64,000 bases of DNA from Lachnospiraceae bacterium (lineage in GTDB: Bacteria > Bacillota_A > Clostridia > Lachnospirales > Lachnospiraceae). Location: positions 1 through 64,000 of the forward strand of contig JAFXDD010000047.1 of NCBI GenBank assembly GCA_017516285.1, given 5' to 3'. A model generated the notes under the pieces. The model did no database searches and was not told the DNA's origin. It saw only the letters and a list, made by a program, of their open reading frames with translations. Below, piece after piece: positions 1 to 7,647 of this stretch; the first letter of the stretch is position 1, and each line of letters starts with the position of its first letter. Made by a program: the position numbers and the translations under genes.

Positions 1-2502
1 ACCTTCTGTAGCTCCTAAAACGATATACATCTTATTGGAATAATTTGGTCTTGGTGCATGTGAAAACCTCCAGGAAACTTCCTCTCCCGGTGCAGTAATA
101 ATATCCTGATACAATGTACCGAATGCCTCTGCATTCACTTCTGCGAACTGATCTTTCTCTGCTGCGTCAGTCACTCCGAACGATGGATCCGTAGTATTCC
201 TATTGTCTGTAAAATCAACATACTCAACATCTCTTGAAAGGTTTGCCCCCATACCTGGGGCGGTTGTTTTCCAGTACATTCCGGGCCAACCATTAGCGAA
301 GAAAGTATATGTATGTGAATTTGCATCAGGTGCCTCAAATCCGGAATTAATAATTTCACTCTGATAATATACCGTATAATCATCTTCCAATACTGTACCG
401 TCTGCCAAAGTTACTGTAACCGAATATACCGTTGGAACATATTTGCCGTTTGTATCTTTTTGGGCTTCCAGCAAACCACCATGGTCCTTTGCTATATTTA
501 TGCGATCATTATCTACACGGTTAGGATCGATTGGATTGTTATCATTTTCATCGTCAACGTTTTCATAAGCATGCGGCATGATAAACATTTCTTTTGTTCC
601 ATCCATTCGCTTCCATGAAAAAGCAGCACCCTCTAACCCACCATCAATCACATCGCCGTTTTCATTTACAAGCGTAGCAATAATACATCCACTGGTATTC
701 ACTTCATCTCTTAAATAAATTCTTTTAGGTTCGGCTGCCGTAGCTTTTGGAGACACTGTAGATAATTCAAAACTTTGCTGATATATAGCTCCATTAAAGT
801 TATTCGGATTCTGCCATCCACTTATATTAATATCATCAGTATACAAATATGTTAGAGTAATTGGCTCTTGTGTTTCTTTCAAAGCGATCACTTTAATCCA
901 TCTGCCATTTGAACCATATGAACTGGCTGGTCTAGTACTATATATCTCATAATATATAGCACCTTCCGGATCCTCCACCCACCATGCACTCGTCATATTG
1001 TTCTGGTTTATACCCTCATTATTTCTTGGTTCGACATAATAAACTGCAGATTCCCCGACAGCAAGCGGCGGAATCGAACCACTTACACCGTTAACCAGGA
1101 GCTTTGCTCCATCATATTTCGGGTTTGTTTCATCAAAATCGGCATCACTAATCACATACAATGAGAATCCATTTGTACCCAGTGTCAACCTTCCGTCCAG
1201 CACTACAAAGACTTCATACACAGTAATGTCATCGCCGTGTTTGTGGTGTAAGCGGAAGATATCTCCGTCTTGGTAACCCAATCCTTCCATACCAATGGAA
1301 ACAGTTATCAAGTCCCCTTCTTCCGGCTGCCATTCACTACCATCCCCATCATTAATGATCTTAATATCCAATGCAGTCACAATTTCAGATGCATCCTTGA
1401 TATCAAAGCCTCCACTTAAAACATCTTCTGTGGCTGCCTCTGCTACGGTCAAAGTTACCCCTTCTTGAGGGATTTTACCATGAACAGTTATGGGAACTTC
1501 CTTACCACCAATGGTAGCATTTGTGGTATATTCCACATTTTCAATTTCTTGCAAATATTCCACATGTTTTTCAAGATTTGCAATATGCTTGTCGGTAAAC
1601 TGTGCCGTCACTTCTTCCGGTATAAATGACATAATTGCATAATACTGGTCTGTACCGTCTGCAGCCATTAATGTATCATATGCACGTGAAACTTCCGCAG
1701 GAATCAGTATAACAGAAGATGCTGACACATAGCGGTATTCCGGGGTTAGCACCTCTGACCAGCCGGAGATATCACCCAAGTCATACCATTCTAATTCATC
1801 CAATACATCATCATCTGCCCATGCAATATCAAAAAACTCCGGAAGCTCAGACACCGTCAGTTCCCTGTATGCGGATGCCGCAACCATTTGTTTTTGTACA
1901 ATTACCGTTTCTCCAACAAACATACCTCTCTTTGGAAGCATCAGTAATGCAGGTTCTTCTTCCTCATAGGGAAGATGCAGTACGTATGGGTTATCCACCA
2001 AAATATCCGGCAGGGTATCCCCTTCAATAGCTTCTACTTTATACCAGAGTAAATCGGCTTCTTTTTCATGGTAAAAGTCTGTAATAACAACTTTTAATCC
2101 TTTACCATCCTCATCGCTAAGTTCCGTATAACTTATGAACTCTGAAGGATTACTAAACCCATCCTCTGTAAATCCTGATGTGACCTCAAAGCCATCCCAT
2201 CTATTTACATTAAACTCTGCTGTAGATCTAACATATATATCCGGATCATTCCATGCTTTTGTTGTTTCTGACAACATAAATTCTTCATAAGAAATCCAAT
2301 CTGGAGAGTTCGCACCATCACTTTCTTTCCCTTCTTCTTCATCAACTGCTGCATCTGCCGCGACCGCTATGTCTTCCTCATCTGCCACTTCTTCCTCAAC
2401 TACAGTGTTTCCATCCTCGGCCACTACAACAGAGGCTACTTGAAACATCATGAATAAAACCATATGAGCACACAGCATCATTGCTGTGATTCTTTTTTTC
2501 AT
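1..2502 (-). CDS. Large secreted surface protein, C-terminus outside the window
   Basis: An 834-codon open frame runs from an ATG at 2500-2502 to the window edge. A good AGGAGGT ribosome site lies just upstream. The first ~28 residues form a Sec signal peptide (basic start, Met/Val-rich core, cleavage near VVVA-ED), followed by an acidic Glu/Asp/Ala-rich stretch. The rest is rich in Thr, Asn, Trp and Tyr with an alternating pattern typical of beta-sandwich surface modules, but I recognise no named domain. No sortase motif is visible because the C-terminus is missing. It is the last gene seen in the SipW/TasA-like surface cluster (42 bases after the 2545-3192 gene), so it is probably a structural or adhesive component. 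Role is inferred from context only. Confidence 0.75.
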   Translation of the reverse strand, partial: MKKRITAMMLCAHMVLFMMFQVASVVVAEDGNTVVEEEVADEEDIAVAADAAVDEEEGKESDGANSPDWISYEEFMLSETTKAWNDPDIYVRSTAEFNVNRWDGFEVTSGFTEDGFSNPSEFISYTELSDEDGKGLKVVITDFYHEKEADLLWYKVEAIEGDTLPDILVDNPYVLHLPYEEEEPALLMLPKRGMFVGETVIVQKQMVAASAYRELTVSELPEFFDIAWADDDVLDELEWYDLGDISGWSEVLTPEYRYVSASSVILIPAEVSRAYDTLMAADGTDQYYAIMSFIPEEVTAQFTDKHIANLEKHVEYLQEIENVEYTTNATIGGKEVPITVHGKIPQEGVTLTVAEAATEDVLSGGFDIKDASEIVTALDIKIINDGDGSEWQPEEGDLITVSIGMEGLGYQDGDIFRLHHKHGDDITVYEVFVVLDGRLTLGTNGFSLYVISDADFDETNPKYDGAKLLVNGVSGSIPPLAVGESAVYYVEPRNNEGINQNNMTSAWWVEDPEGAIYYEIYSTRPASSYGSNGRWIKVIALKETQEPITLTYLYTDDINISGWQNPNNFNGAIYQQSFELSTVSPKATAAEPKRIYLRDEVNTSGCIIATLVNENGDVIDGGLEGAAFSWKRMDGTKEMFIMPHAYENVDDENDNNPIDPNRVDNDRINIAKDHGGLLEAQKDTNGKYVPTVYSVTVTLADGTVLEDDYTVYYQSEIINSGFEAPDANSHTYTFFANGWPGMYWKTTAPGMGANLSRDVEYVDFTDNRNTTDPSFGVTDAAEKDQFAEVNAEAFGTLYQDIITAPGEEVSWRFSHAPRPNYSNKMYIVLGATEG

Positions 2503-2544
2503 AGTTCTTGTACCTCCTCTTCCTTGTAATCTGTCGGTAATAAA

Positions 2545-3192
2545 TTAGTTTGCAACGGATGCCCATGCAGCTTCCGGACTTGCAAAACCATTGCTCTGTA
2601 CCACTATGGCACGTAAATTTATTTGTAATGCTTCCGGAAGCCCGGCAATTGTCTCCAAATCCTTTTTTGTTAATGTTGAATCAACTGTAATCTTGCCTCC
2701 AGCTATGAACGGCTTCTTCTCCAGTGAAGTATTCGGTGGCACTTCACAATAATAAACAAACTCTGTAGTTGGTTCGTCCTGAAGTTTTAAATATGTCCAA
2801 TTATCCGCAACGGACCATTTCACGCGATTGGTAAAAGCAGAGAATTTTATATTGTCCCCACTACTCCAATGTGCAGGCAACTCCACTTCCACAAACACAT
2901 ACGTGGCAGATTCACTTCCGGTAAACTCCACCGATACATCTTTTTTCAAATCCACACCCGGTATCAGGTATGCCGTTCCGCCGCCTGTTCCAAAGTCACC
3001 GGTTTCTGTCAATGTAATATTGCCAAAGGACATCACTCTGGCGTTGTCCTCTCCGGAAGAACTGGTTCTATACTTGGCAAACAGCCCTTGCAACATCCAA
3101 ATAGAAATACATACCAACATTAGCATCACAGCAGCAAGGCGCAGGGCAATGTTGGGTCTGTTATGAAATTGTCCTTTCCTGCCTTTTTGCAT
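2545..3192 (-). CDS. Small SipW-dependent secreted protein, TasA/camelysin-like
   Basis: 215 residues. A basic N-terminus is followed by a hydrophobic segment (about 16-37) ending in GLFAKY, very like the GTFAKY of the TasA-like protein at 5234-6016. Both then show ARV..(W/F)G about ten residues later. This is the signature of signal peptides processed by SipW-type peptidases. The mature part (from ~42) is beta-rich and has an IPG....D..V.F.G.....V.VEVE pattern that parallels the APG...EIE block of the two other TasA-like proteins here. It starts only 3 bases after the SipW-type peptidase gene (3196-3747), so the two are translationally linked. Expected role: secreted subunit of a surface fibre or sheath. 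Family assignment is by motif, not by search. Confidence 0.7.
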   Translation of the reverse strand: MQKGRKGQFHNRPNIALRLAAVMLMLVCISIWMLQGLFAKYRTSSSGEDNARVMSFGNITLTETGDFGTGGGTAYLIPGVDLKKDVSVEFTGSESATYVFVEVELPAHWSSGDNIKFSAFTNRVKWSVADNWTYLKLQDEPTTEFVYYCEVPPNTSLEKKPFIAGGKITVDSTLTKKDLETIAGLPEALQINLRAIVVQSNGFASPEAAWASVAN

Positions 3193-3195
3193 GTA

Positions 3196-3747
3196 TTACT
3201 CCTCGTCTTTTAACTTGCGGATTTCCGCTTTAATGCGTTCTAATTCGTCATCGTCTTTTTGTTTTTCCTTGCGGTAGGAAAGCTCCATCAGCGTCACTGC
3301 CGCCGCAAGCACTGCAAATATACCTACCGGTGTCCTTAAAAAATTCACCACATAGCCCGCGCCCGGTATGTAGGCTATGACCTTGCCTTTTACCATTTCC
3401 CGGCTGATTGGTGCATCCACCACGTTGTTTGCATCGCCCTTCGTCTGCACGGTTTCCTCGTCCAGTGTCACCACGCGGTGTACCACCACGCTGTCTCCGT
3501 CCTGATACACTACCATGTCGCCCACCTCATACTCTTCCGTCTCTTTTGCCACAATCAGGTCGTTGACGGAAAGGGCCGGCTCCATACTGCCGGATAATAC
3601 CACCGCCATACCGTACCCGAAAGGCATTGGCATACGGTTGCCTACCAGGCTCTCCGCATTCCAGGCATACATCCGGACACCAAATACAATTGCCGCCAGA
3701 GCCAGCACAATACGCCTTAAAATCGCCAATAACTTAGTCTTTTTCAT
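3196..3747 (-). CDS. sipW: SipW-type (ER/archaeal-type) signal peptidase I
   Basis: 183 residues from the ATG at 3745-3747, which has AGGAG seven bases upstream. A GTG six codons further upstream lacks a ribosome site. An N-terminal membrane segment (~8-28) precedes the catalytic block: Ser54 in SGSMEP and His90 in VVHRV, the Ser/His arrangement of the S26B (ER-type) peptidases, with KGDANN near 110. A second hydrophobic segment near 145-160 (VGIFAVLAAAV) and a charged tail complete the SipW layout. It cleaves secreted TasA/camelysin-type precursors at the outer membrane face. It overlaps the upstream anchored TasA-like gene by 14 bases and is followed by its likely substrate at 2545-3192. 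Confidence 0.88.
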   Translation of the reverse strand: MKKTKLLAILRRIVLALAAIVFGVRMYAWNAESLVGNRMPMPFGYGMAVVLSGSMEPALSVNDLIVAKETEEYEVGDMVVYQDGDSVVVHRVVTLDEETVQTKGDANNVVDAPISREMVKGKVIAYIPGAGYVVNFLRTPVGIFAVLAAAVTLMELSYRKEKQKDDDELERIKAEIRKLKDEE

Positions 3748-4849
3748 GTGCCTGCTCCTGTTCACTTTCGTCGGATGTTGTCGGACTTTTTTTACGAATG
3801 ATTATGTATAATCCTATCACCAGCATTGCTGCTACAGCCAGACCCAGCCAGCCAAGCAGGTTGGAGTCATCGCCGGTTGTTACCGTTGGAACTTTAATAA
3901 ATTCCGTTTCCATGTCCTCACCGGTTGCCACGGTCTTAATCACAATGGTCAGAGTCAGGTCCTCGTCCACAGCCAGATTGCCTAAAAGAGTATCATAGGC
4001 ATCATCACCGCTTTCATACGGCCACTGCCACTCCAGTGTATAATACGCAAATCGATTGACACTGATGCTGGCCTCGTCCTTTACCTGATTTAGCTCCAGT
4101 ACATCCGCCCAGCTATCTTCGGCTCCTAATAAATATGTGCCGTCATAGCCTTTCAGACGCGCCTCCACCGGTATCGGTTGTGTATCCGGCGTAAAAAACG
4201 CCTCGATCTCCAGCGTATAATCCAACATGACATTTCCGGTATTTTTTAAATAAAAAGTGTATTCATTACCGGTGCCGGGCGCAATGACCTTGTCACCCAT
4301 GCCGTCCACGGTCACTACGGCCTCACCGTTTTCATAAGCGATTTTAAAAATATCTACTTGGGTAGTAGTTTCCCAGGTTCGCACATCATCATGCACCGTG
4401 ATGTCCGGATTGAGCGGCACGTTTACTACTTCCTCGATGAAGCCAATGCCGGTCTGAGCCGCACCGGACTGCGCTGCAATAATCTCCTGACTTCCCCCCT
4501 GTGCTGAGGATGCAGAAGTCTCCTCGTTCGTTTCCGCTATATTGCTGGCAGTGCTGCTTTCTTGGGAAACACCGTTTCCGACAGTGCTGCTCACGCCCAC
4601 GTCAGCGTTTACATTCATATTGCTTACTGTATAATCTTCATTCTTTACAACTAAGTGCCCTGTTGCACTCTCCGCATGAGACGGAACTAATGCAATCGCA
4701 TCCGCATCATCCGTCACATGCTCTTTTAAAATAGATGCCAAAAATGCTACCGTAACACATATCGCAACAAAGAGAAGCCCCGTGGCTGCCGCCAGCCAAC
4801 CATGATGCTTCCCTGTGTTTGAGTTTGTCTGATTGTTTTGATTTTTCAT
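3734..4849 (-). CDS. Membrane/wall-anchored TasA-like paralogue
   Basis: 371 residues. A hydrophobic segment at ~18-41 is followed by a Ser/Glu/Ala-rich low-complexity stretch (~55-140). Then comes a domain homologous to the TasA-like protein at 5234-6016: both share APGT.NE followed by F....G......EIE, and later Y.L.W.W.(F/Y)E.G.D then DTLLG and a valine-rich beta strand. Near the C-terminus VTTGDDSNLLG precedes a membrane segment (LGLAVAAMLVIGLYIIIRKK). This resembles a degenerate sortase-type TGD.SN anchor or a plain membrane anchor. It could attach the fibre to the cell, a role filled by TapA in Bacillus. First gene of the second sub-operon, with its own AAGGAGG site. Confidence 0.7.
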   Translation of the reverse strand: MKNQNNQTNSNTGKHHGWLAAATGLLFVAICVTVAFLASILKEHVTDDADAIALVPSHAESATGHLVVKNEDYTVSNMNVNADVGVSSTVGNGVSQESSTASNIAETNEETSASSAQGGSQEIIAAQSGAAQTGIGFIEEVVNVPLNPDITVHDDVRTWETTTQVDIFKIAYENGEAVVTVDGMGDKVIAPGTGNEYTFYLKNTGNVMLDYTLEIEAFFTPDTQPIPVEARLKGYDGTYLLGAEDSWADVLELNQVKDEASISVNRFAYYTLEWQWPYESGDDAYDTLLGNLAVDEDLTLTIVIKTVATGEDMETEFIKVPTVTTGDDSNLLGWLGLAVAAMLVIGLYIIIRKKSPTTSDESEQEQAHEKD

Positions 4850-4914
4850 TGGCGCAGCCTCCTTTCCCCTTTGTGTGTCGTGATAAGTGGTTGTAAGATT
4901 CTATTCATTCCGAG

Positions 4915-5059
4915 TTTCTGTGCATAGCAACGGATTTCACGAAGGCACGCTTTCGCTCTCATCCGCTGGCAGCGGCACTAAGTCGCTGCGCTGCGCGCAC
5001 CGTCTAAGGACCGGCCGCGGATTGAAGGCCTTCTTAGAAATCGTTGCTTTGCACAGAAA
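4915..5059. repeat. GC-rich imperfect palindromic element (145 bp)
   Basis: The left arm begins TTTCTGTGCATAGCAACGG and the right arm, read on the other strand, begins TTTCTGTGCAAAGCAACG. Pairing continues inward through ATTTC..GAAGGC and ATCCGC with mismatches and bulges. The centre is GCGC-rich and its base composition differs sharply from the surrounding AT-rich genes. It sits alone between two genes and holds no open frame. It could be a mobile palindromic unit (MITE-like) or a structured RNA; no transposase is nearby. Confidence 0.6.
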
Positions 5060-5158
5060 AGCGTACTGCCCGGTATTTTGCAAACACTTATTTCTTTTGA
5101 TTTGTAGAGTCCCCCGTCAAACCCCGATGTACCCCGAGAGACTCTAAAAATCAAAAGA

Positions 5159-5190
5159 AGCACCCGGCCGGCCACATCGTGCCGGGTGCT
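5159..5190 (-). terminator. Rho-independent terminator of the TasA-like gene
   Basis: Perfect 10-bp stem AGCACCCGGC/GCCGGGTGCT with a 12-base loop. On the minus strand it is followed by TCTTTTGATTTTT. It lies 44 bases after the stop of the 5234-6016 gene. Confidence 0.75.
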
Positions 5191-5233
5191 AGATTTTATG
5201 ATTGGTTTTTGTTATTGCATGAATTATGTAGGT

Positions 5234-6016
5234 TTAGTCAACCTGAGTTACAGTAATCTTTACACCAAACGCAATGTCTGTTGAAGCACCAGGTGCTGTT
5301 GCTGTACCAGCAGCAACACTACCAAGTAAAGTATCTTTCTGGTCTGTAGCTTTCTTAGCAGCTTCATCTGCTCCTGCTTCAAATGCCCATGCCCATGTAA
5401 GTTTATATGTACCACAAACTGTATCTAACTTCTCATTCGGCTCATATGTAGCAGTTTTAGCTTTAAATGCAGCCATAACTTGAGCCAAATTTCCTGTTGC
5501 AACTTCTTCAGTAGCCGGTGTACCACTGTTGTCATAGGTTCTTGTTAATTTATACACAACTGGATAATATCCATCAGTTGTTGTAAATTCATCAGTTGCA
5601 TCACCTGTTGTCATATCCTTATACGTACCAACTGGCAAATATACATCTGCTACAGGTAAAGTAGTATCAAGTTCTCCCGAACCGTTTAAACCACCAACTT
5701 CAATTTCAACTTTACAAGCCACCTCTGGTGTACCTGTAATAGAAAACGTAACACCCTCTTCATTTTTAGTACCTGGTGCAACTAATTTATCACTATTGCT
5801 ACTTACAACTGTATCACCACCAGTACCTGCATAGGTTGTACTAAACACACTACTATCCGTAGCAGTTACTATAACACCCCATTTTGCAACTCTTGCAACA
5901 TCTGTAGCTTCATCACTTGTCACATACTTCGCGAAAGTACCACTGATAACGCTGGTTGTCATAAGTGTCATTACCATCATTGCAGAAGCCAATCGCATCA
6001 TTTTATTTTTCTTCAT
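5234..6016 (-). CDS. TasA/camelysin-like secreted fibre protein
   Basis: 260 residues from the ATG at 6014-6016, chosen because AAGGAG lies nine bases upstream. A longer frame to 6130 has no ribosome site and runs through a hairpin-rich leader. The N-terminus (basic, then a Met/Thr-rich hydrophobic core ending GTFAKY at ~26-31) is a SipW-type signal peptide. The mature protein is Thr/Ala/Gly/Val-rich and beta-structured, with APGTKNE, EIEVGG and W.WAFEAG.D..DTLLG shared with the anchored paralogue at 3734-4849. Likely the major subunit of an extracellular fibre. It follows a SipW-type peptidase gene (6177-6839) after a 160-base leader and is closed by the terminator at 5159-5190. Confidence 0.82.
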   Translation of the reverse strand: MKKNKMMRLASAMMVMTLMTTSVISGTFAKYVTSDEATDVARVAKWGVIVTATDSSVFSTTYAGTGGDTVVSSNSDKLVAPGTKNEEGVTFSITGTPEVACKVEIEVGGLNGSGELDTTLPVADVYLPVGTYKDMTTGDATDEFTTTDGYYPVVYKLTRTYDNSGTPATEEVATGNLAQVMAAFKAKTATYEPNEKLDTVCGTYKLTWAWAFEAGADEAAKKATDQKDTLLGSVAAGTATAPGASTDIAFGVKITVTQVD

Positions 6017-6040
6017 AACAAAAATCTCCTTTCTTGTCAT

Positions 6041-6112
6041 ATTACGCTTTTGCGTATTGAATAATATTGCCGGGCATTTCGCCCCTTTTACGCCGAGCAA
6101 AAATGCCACGGC
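6041..6112 (-). other. Possible structured leader of the TasA-like mRNA
   Basis: On the minus strand the 5' leader can form a 12-bp stem with one mismatch, GCCGTGGCATTT/AAATGCCCGGC (6069-6112), and a short hairpin ATACGC-AAAA-GCGTAAT (6041-6057) just before the ribosome site. It matches no riboswitch consensus I know. Confidence 0.35.
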
Positions 6113-6176
6113 TATATATCCAAAATCCAAGGCATGGTTTCGATGGATTTGAATAACGTATTAAATTACAGCTCGC

Positions 6177-6839
6177 TTATTTATCAACGGCTGCAGCTTC
6201 TTTTGCGGCTTTTTCAGCCTTCAAAGCTTCCAGTTCGGCAAGTAATGCGTCGGTGTCCTTCTGCTTCTTGCTCTCATATGCTCTGCTGCGGATTACGTCG
6301 TAGCCCACCAGCAGGATTAACGGCAGCACCACGCAAACAATCAGACCGGTAGAGGTCTGCATAAACATGGCGATATTGCCTGCGCCTGCGATGCGGCTCT
6401 TGTAAATACCCACCAGGCTCTTCTCCGGTACGAGCAGAGAGTCCTCTACGTTGTTGGCATCACCCTTTGTACGGAATGCAAGGTCACCGTTCTCCTCCGT
6501 AATCTCCGTCACGCGGTGGGTTACAATACTGGTGCCATTGCCCGCAGGGTCAAAAAAAGCGACCACATCGCCAACCTTGACCTCATCGCCTGCAATCGTA
6601 TGACAAATGATTAAATCTCCGCTCTCAATCTCCGGATACATAGAGTCTGTCAGTACAATCAATGGCAGATAACCGCCCACACTGGGTACTTCATCCCCAT
6701 TGGTGTAACTTTTTATGATCAAAGTAATATTAATCAACAATACCGGCAACAATATAATACAGATCACTGTACCGATCACCGTCATAATTCTATGTTTTAT
6801 ACTTGCTACTTCTACTAATTTTTTATTTTTAATAGCCAC
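6177..6839 (-). CDS. sipW: SipW-type signal peptidase I (second copy)
   Basis: 220 residues from a GTG at 6837-6839 with GGGAG seven bases upstream; an ATG six codons earlier (6855-6857) has no ribosome site but is a possible alternative start. The N-terminal membrane segment (~18-43) is followed by Ser66 in TDSMYP and His108 in VTHRV, the S26B-type Ser/His pair, then KGDANN. A second hydrophobic segment lies near 155-175 and the tail is Lys/Glu/Ala-rich. It should process the TasA-like protein encoded directly downstream. It is more divergent from the 3196-3747 peptidase than a recent duplicate would be, so each may serve its own substrate. Confidence 0.87.
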   Translation of the reverse strand: MAIKNKKLVEVASIKHRIMTVIGTVICIILLPVLLINITLIIKSYTNGDEVPSVGGYLPLIVLTDSMYPEIESGDLIICHTIAGDEVKVGDVVAFFDPAGNGTSIVTHRVTEITEENGDLAFRTKGDANNVEDSLLVPEKSLVGIYKSRIAGAGNIAMFMQTSTGLIVCVVLPLILLVGYDVIRSRAYESKKQKDTDALLAELEALKAEKAAKEAAAVDK

Positions 6840-6870
6840 TTGTATACTCCCGCTCATTTTTATAGAATAA

Positions 6871-7146
6871 TTACTTCATAAGCTTATGCACATTTGTAAG
6901 CAACTCATCAAAGGAATCTCTTTCACCTTCCATAATATCCTGCGTTATTTTTGTTTTCATTTCATACGCCACAAGTTCTTTATTAAAACTATTTAAAGCA
7001 GCATTCACCGCCATGACCTGCACCAGAACATCGGTATAGTGATTTTCCTTTTCCACCATATTTTTGATACCACGTACCTGTCCTTCAATTCTGCTCAAAC
7101 GCCTAACAAGTGAAGCCTTGTTCTGTACCTTTTTTTCGTTTTTCAT
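6871..7146 (-). CDS. CsoR/FrmR-family repressor lacking all cysteines
   Basis: 91 residues from the ATG at 7144-7146 with GGGGGT seven bases upstream; the frame continues upstream without a start that has a ribosome site. The sequence fits the CsoR/DUF156 four-helix DNA-binding family: LVRRLSRIEGQVRGI (about 13-27), then a DVLVQVMAVNAALN helix. In copper- or formaldehyde-sensing members a cysteine precedes the DVL block and a His/Cys pair follows in the next helix. Here the positions read HYTDVL and YEMKTK, and the protein contains no cysteine at all, so the usual thiol chemistry is impossible. It is 31 bases upstream of the sipW gene and probably heads a csoR-sipW-tasA operon. Confidence 0.85.
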   Translation of the reverse strand: MKNEKKVQNKASLVRRLSRIEGQVRGIKNMVEKENHYTDVLVQVMAVNAALNSFNKELVAYEMKTKITQDIMEGERDSFDELLTNVHKLMK

Positions 7147-7196
7147 ATGTATTACCCCCTGTGTGTATTTTCCATTCGCACATATAGTCTTTTTCC

Positions 7197-7236
7197 TGAC
7201 TATATCTATTATAGTCATTTTACTGACCATAGTCAA
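7197..7236 (-). promoter_or_regulatory. Promoter and overlapping operator of the CsoR-like gene
   Basis: On the minus strand TTGACT (7231-7236) and TATAAT (7208-7213) are spaced by 17 bases, a near-consensus vegetative promoter. The -10 box lies inside a perfect inverted repeat TGACTATA-N5-TATAGTCA (7197-7217). A second imperfect copy, TGAC-CATA-GTCA (7224-7235), overlaps the -35 box. The arrangement suggests direct autorepression by the CsoR-like protein. Confidence 0.7.
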
Positions 7237-7330
7237 TGATAAAATGTTAAAATAATATCTAAATGTGGGAATATTTTTGTGAAATTGTACCAAAATTAGT
7301 TAGTACAACCTTCAGAAAGCAGGAAACACC

Positions 7331-7549
7331 TTGATAGATTATAAGCCTTTTTGGAACACCTTAAAGAATTCTAAGGAAACGACTTACACTTTAATCAACA
7401 ACTACCACATTTCCAGTGCTACTATTGATAAGCTGCGCAAAAACAAACCTATGAACACTACCACAATCAACGATTTGTGTCGGATTTTGGACTGTCAGGT
7501 TCAGGACGTTATGCAGTATGTGGCATCCGATTTAGACCAACCATTATAG
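7331..7549 (+). CDS. Small XRE-type helix-turn-helix protein
   Basis: 72 residues, TTG start with AGGAAA upstream. It resembles the short Cro/YozG-type single-domain regulators: a helix-turn-helix with KETTYTLINNYHISSATIDKLRKNK followed by TTTINDLCRILDCQVQDVMQYV (written here in two parts of one domain, residues ~15-65). It stands alone, divergent from the CsoR-like gene, sharing a 184-base intergenic region, and is closed by the terminator at 7586-7624. Target unknown; regulation of the divergent surface operon is possible but not shown. Confidence 0.75.
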   Translation: MIDYKPFWNTLKNSKETTYTLINNYHISSATIDKLRKNKPMNTTTINDLCRILDCQVQDVMQYVASDLDQPL

Positions 7550-7585
7550 CACCCGGTGTCTTTGTGACTTACCGGAAGCATTAAA

Positions 7586-7624
7586 AAAAGAGTATTTTGA
7601 AATTTTGCTTCAAAATACTCTTTT
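7586..7624. terminator. Bidirectional terminator
   Basis: Perfect 16-bp stem AAAAGAGTATTTTGAA/TTCAAAATACTCTTTT with a 7-base loop. It ends the plus-strand XRE gene and the minus-strand lactonase gene. Confidence 0.85.
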
Positions 7625-7647
7625 GTACTTATAATACATATATAATT

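Larger units (their letters stand above)
4850..5233. other. Intergenic stretch without a gene (384 bp)
   Basis: No plausible coding region. From left to right it holds the ribosome site of the 3734-4849 gene, a GC-rich imperfect palindrome (4915-5059), a long inverted repeat TTCTTTTGATTT..GACTCTA (about 5092-5159) and the terminator hairpin at 5159-5190. Confidence 0.6.

Noticed and set aside
6041..6112. Cyclic-di-GMP or other known riboswitch in the TasA leader
   Set aside because: It has a stable stem but no consensus of a known riboswitch class.
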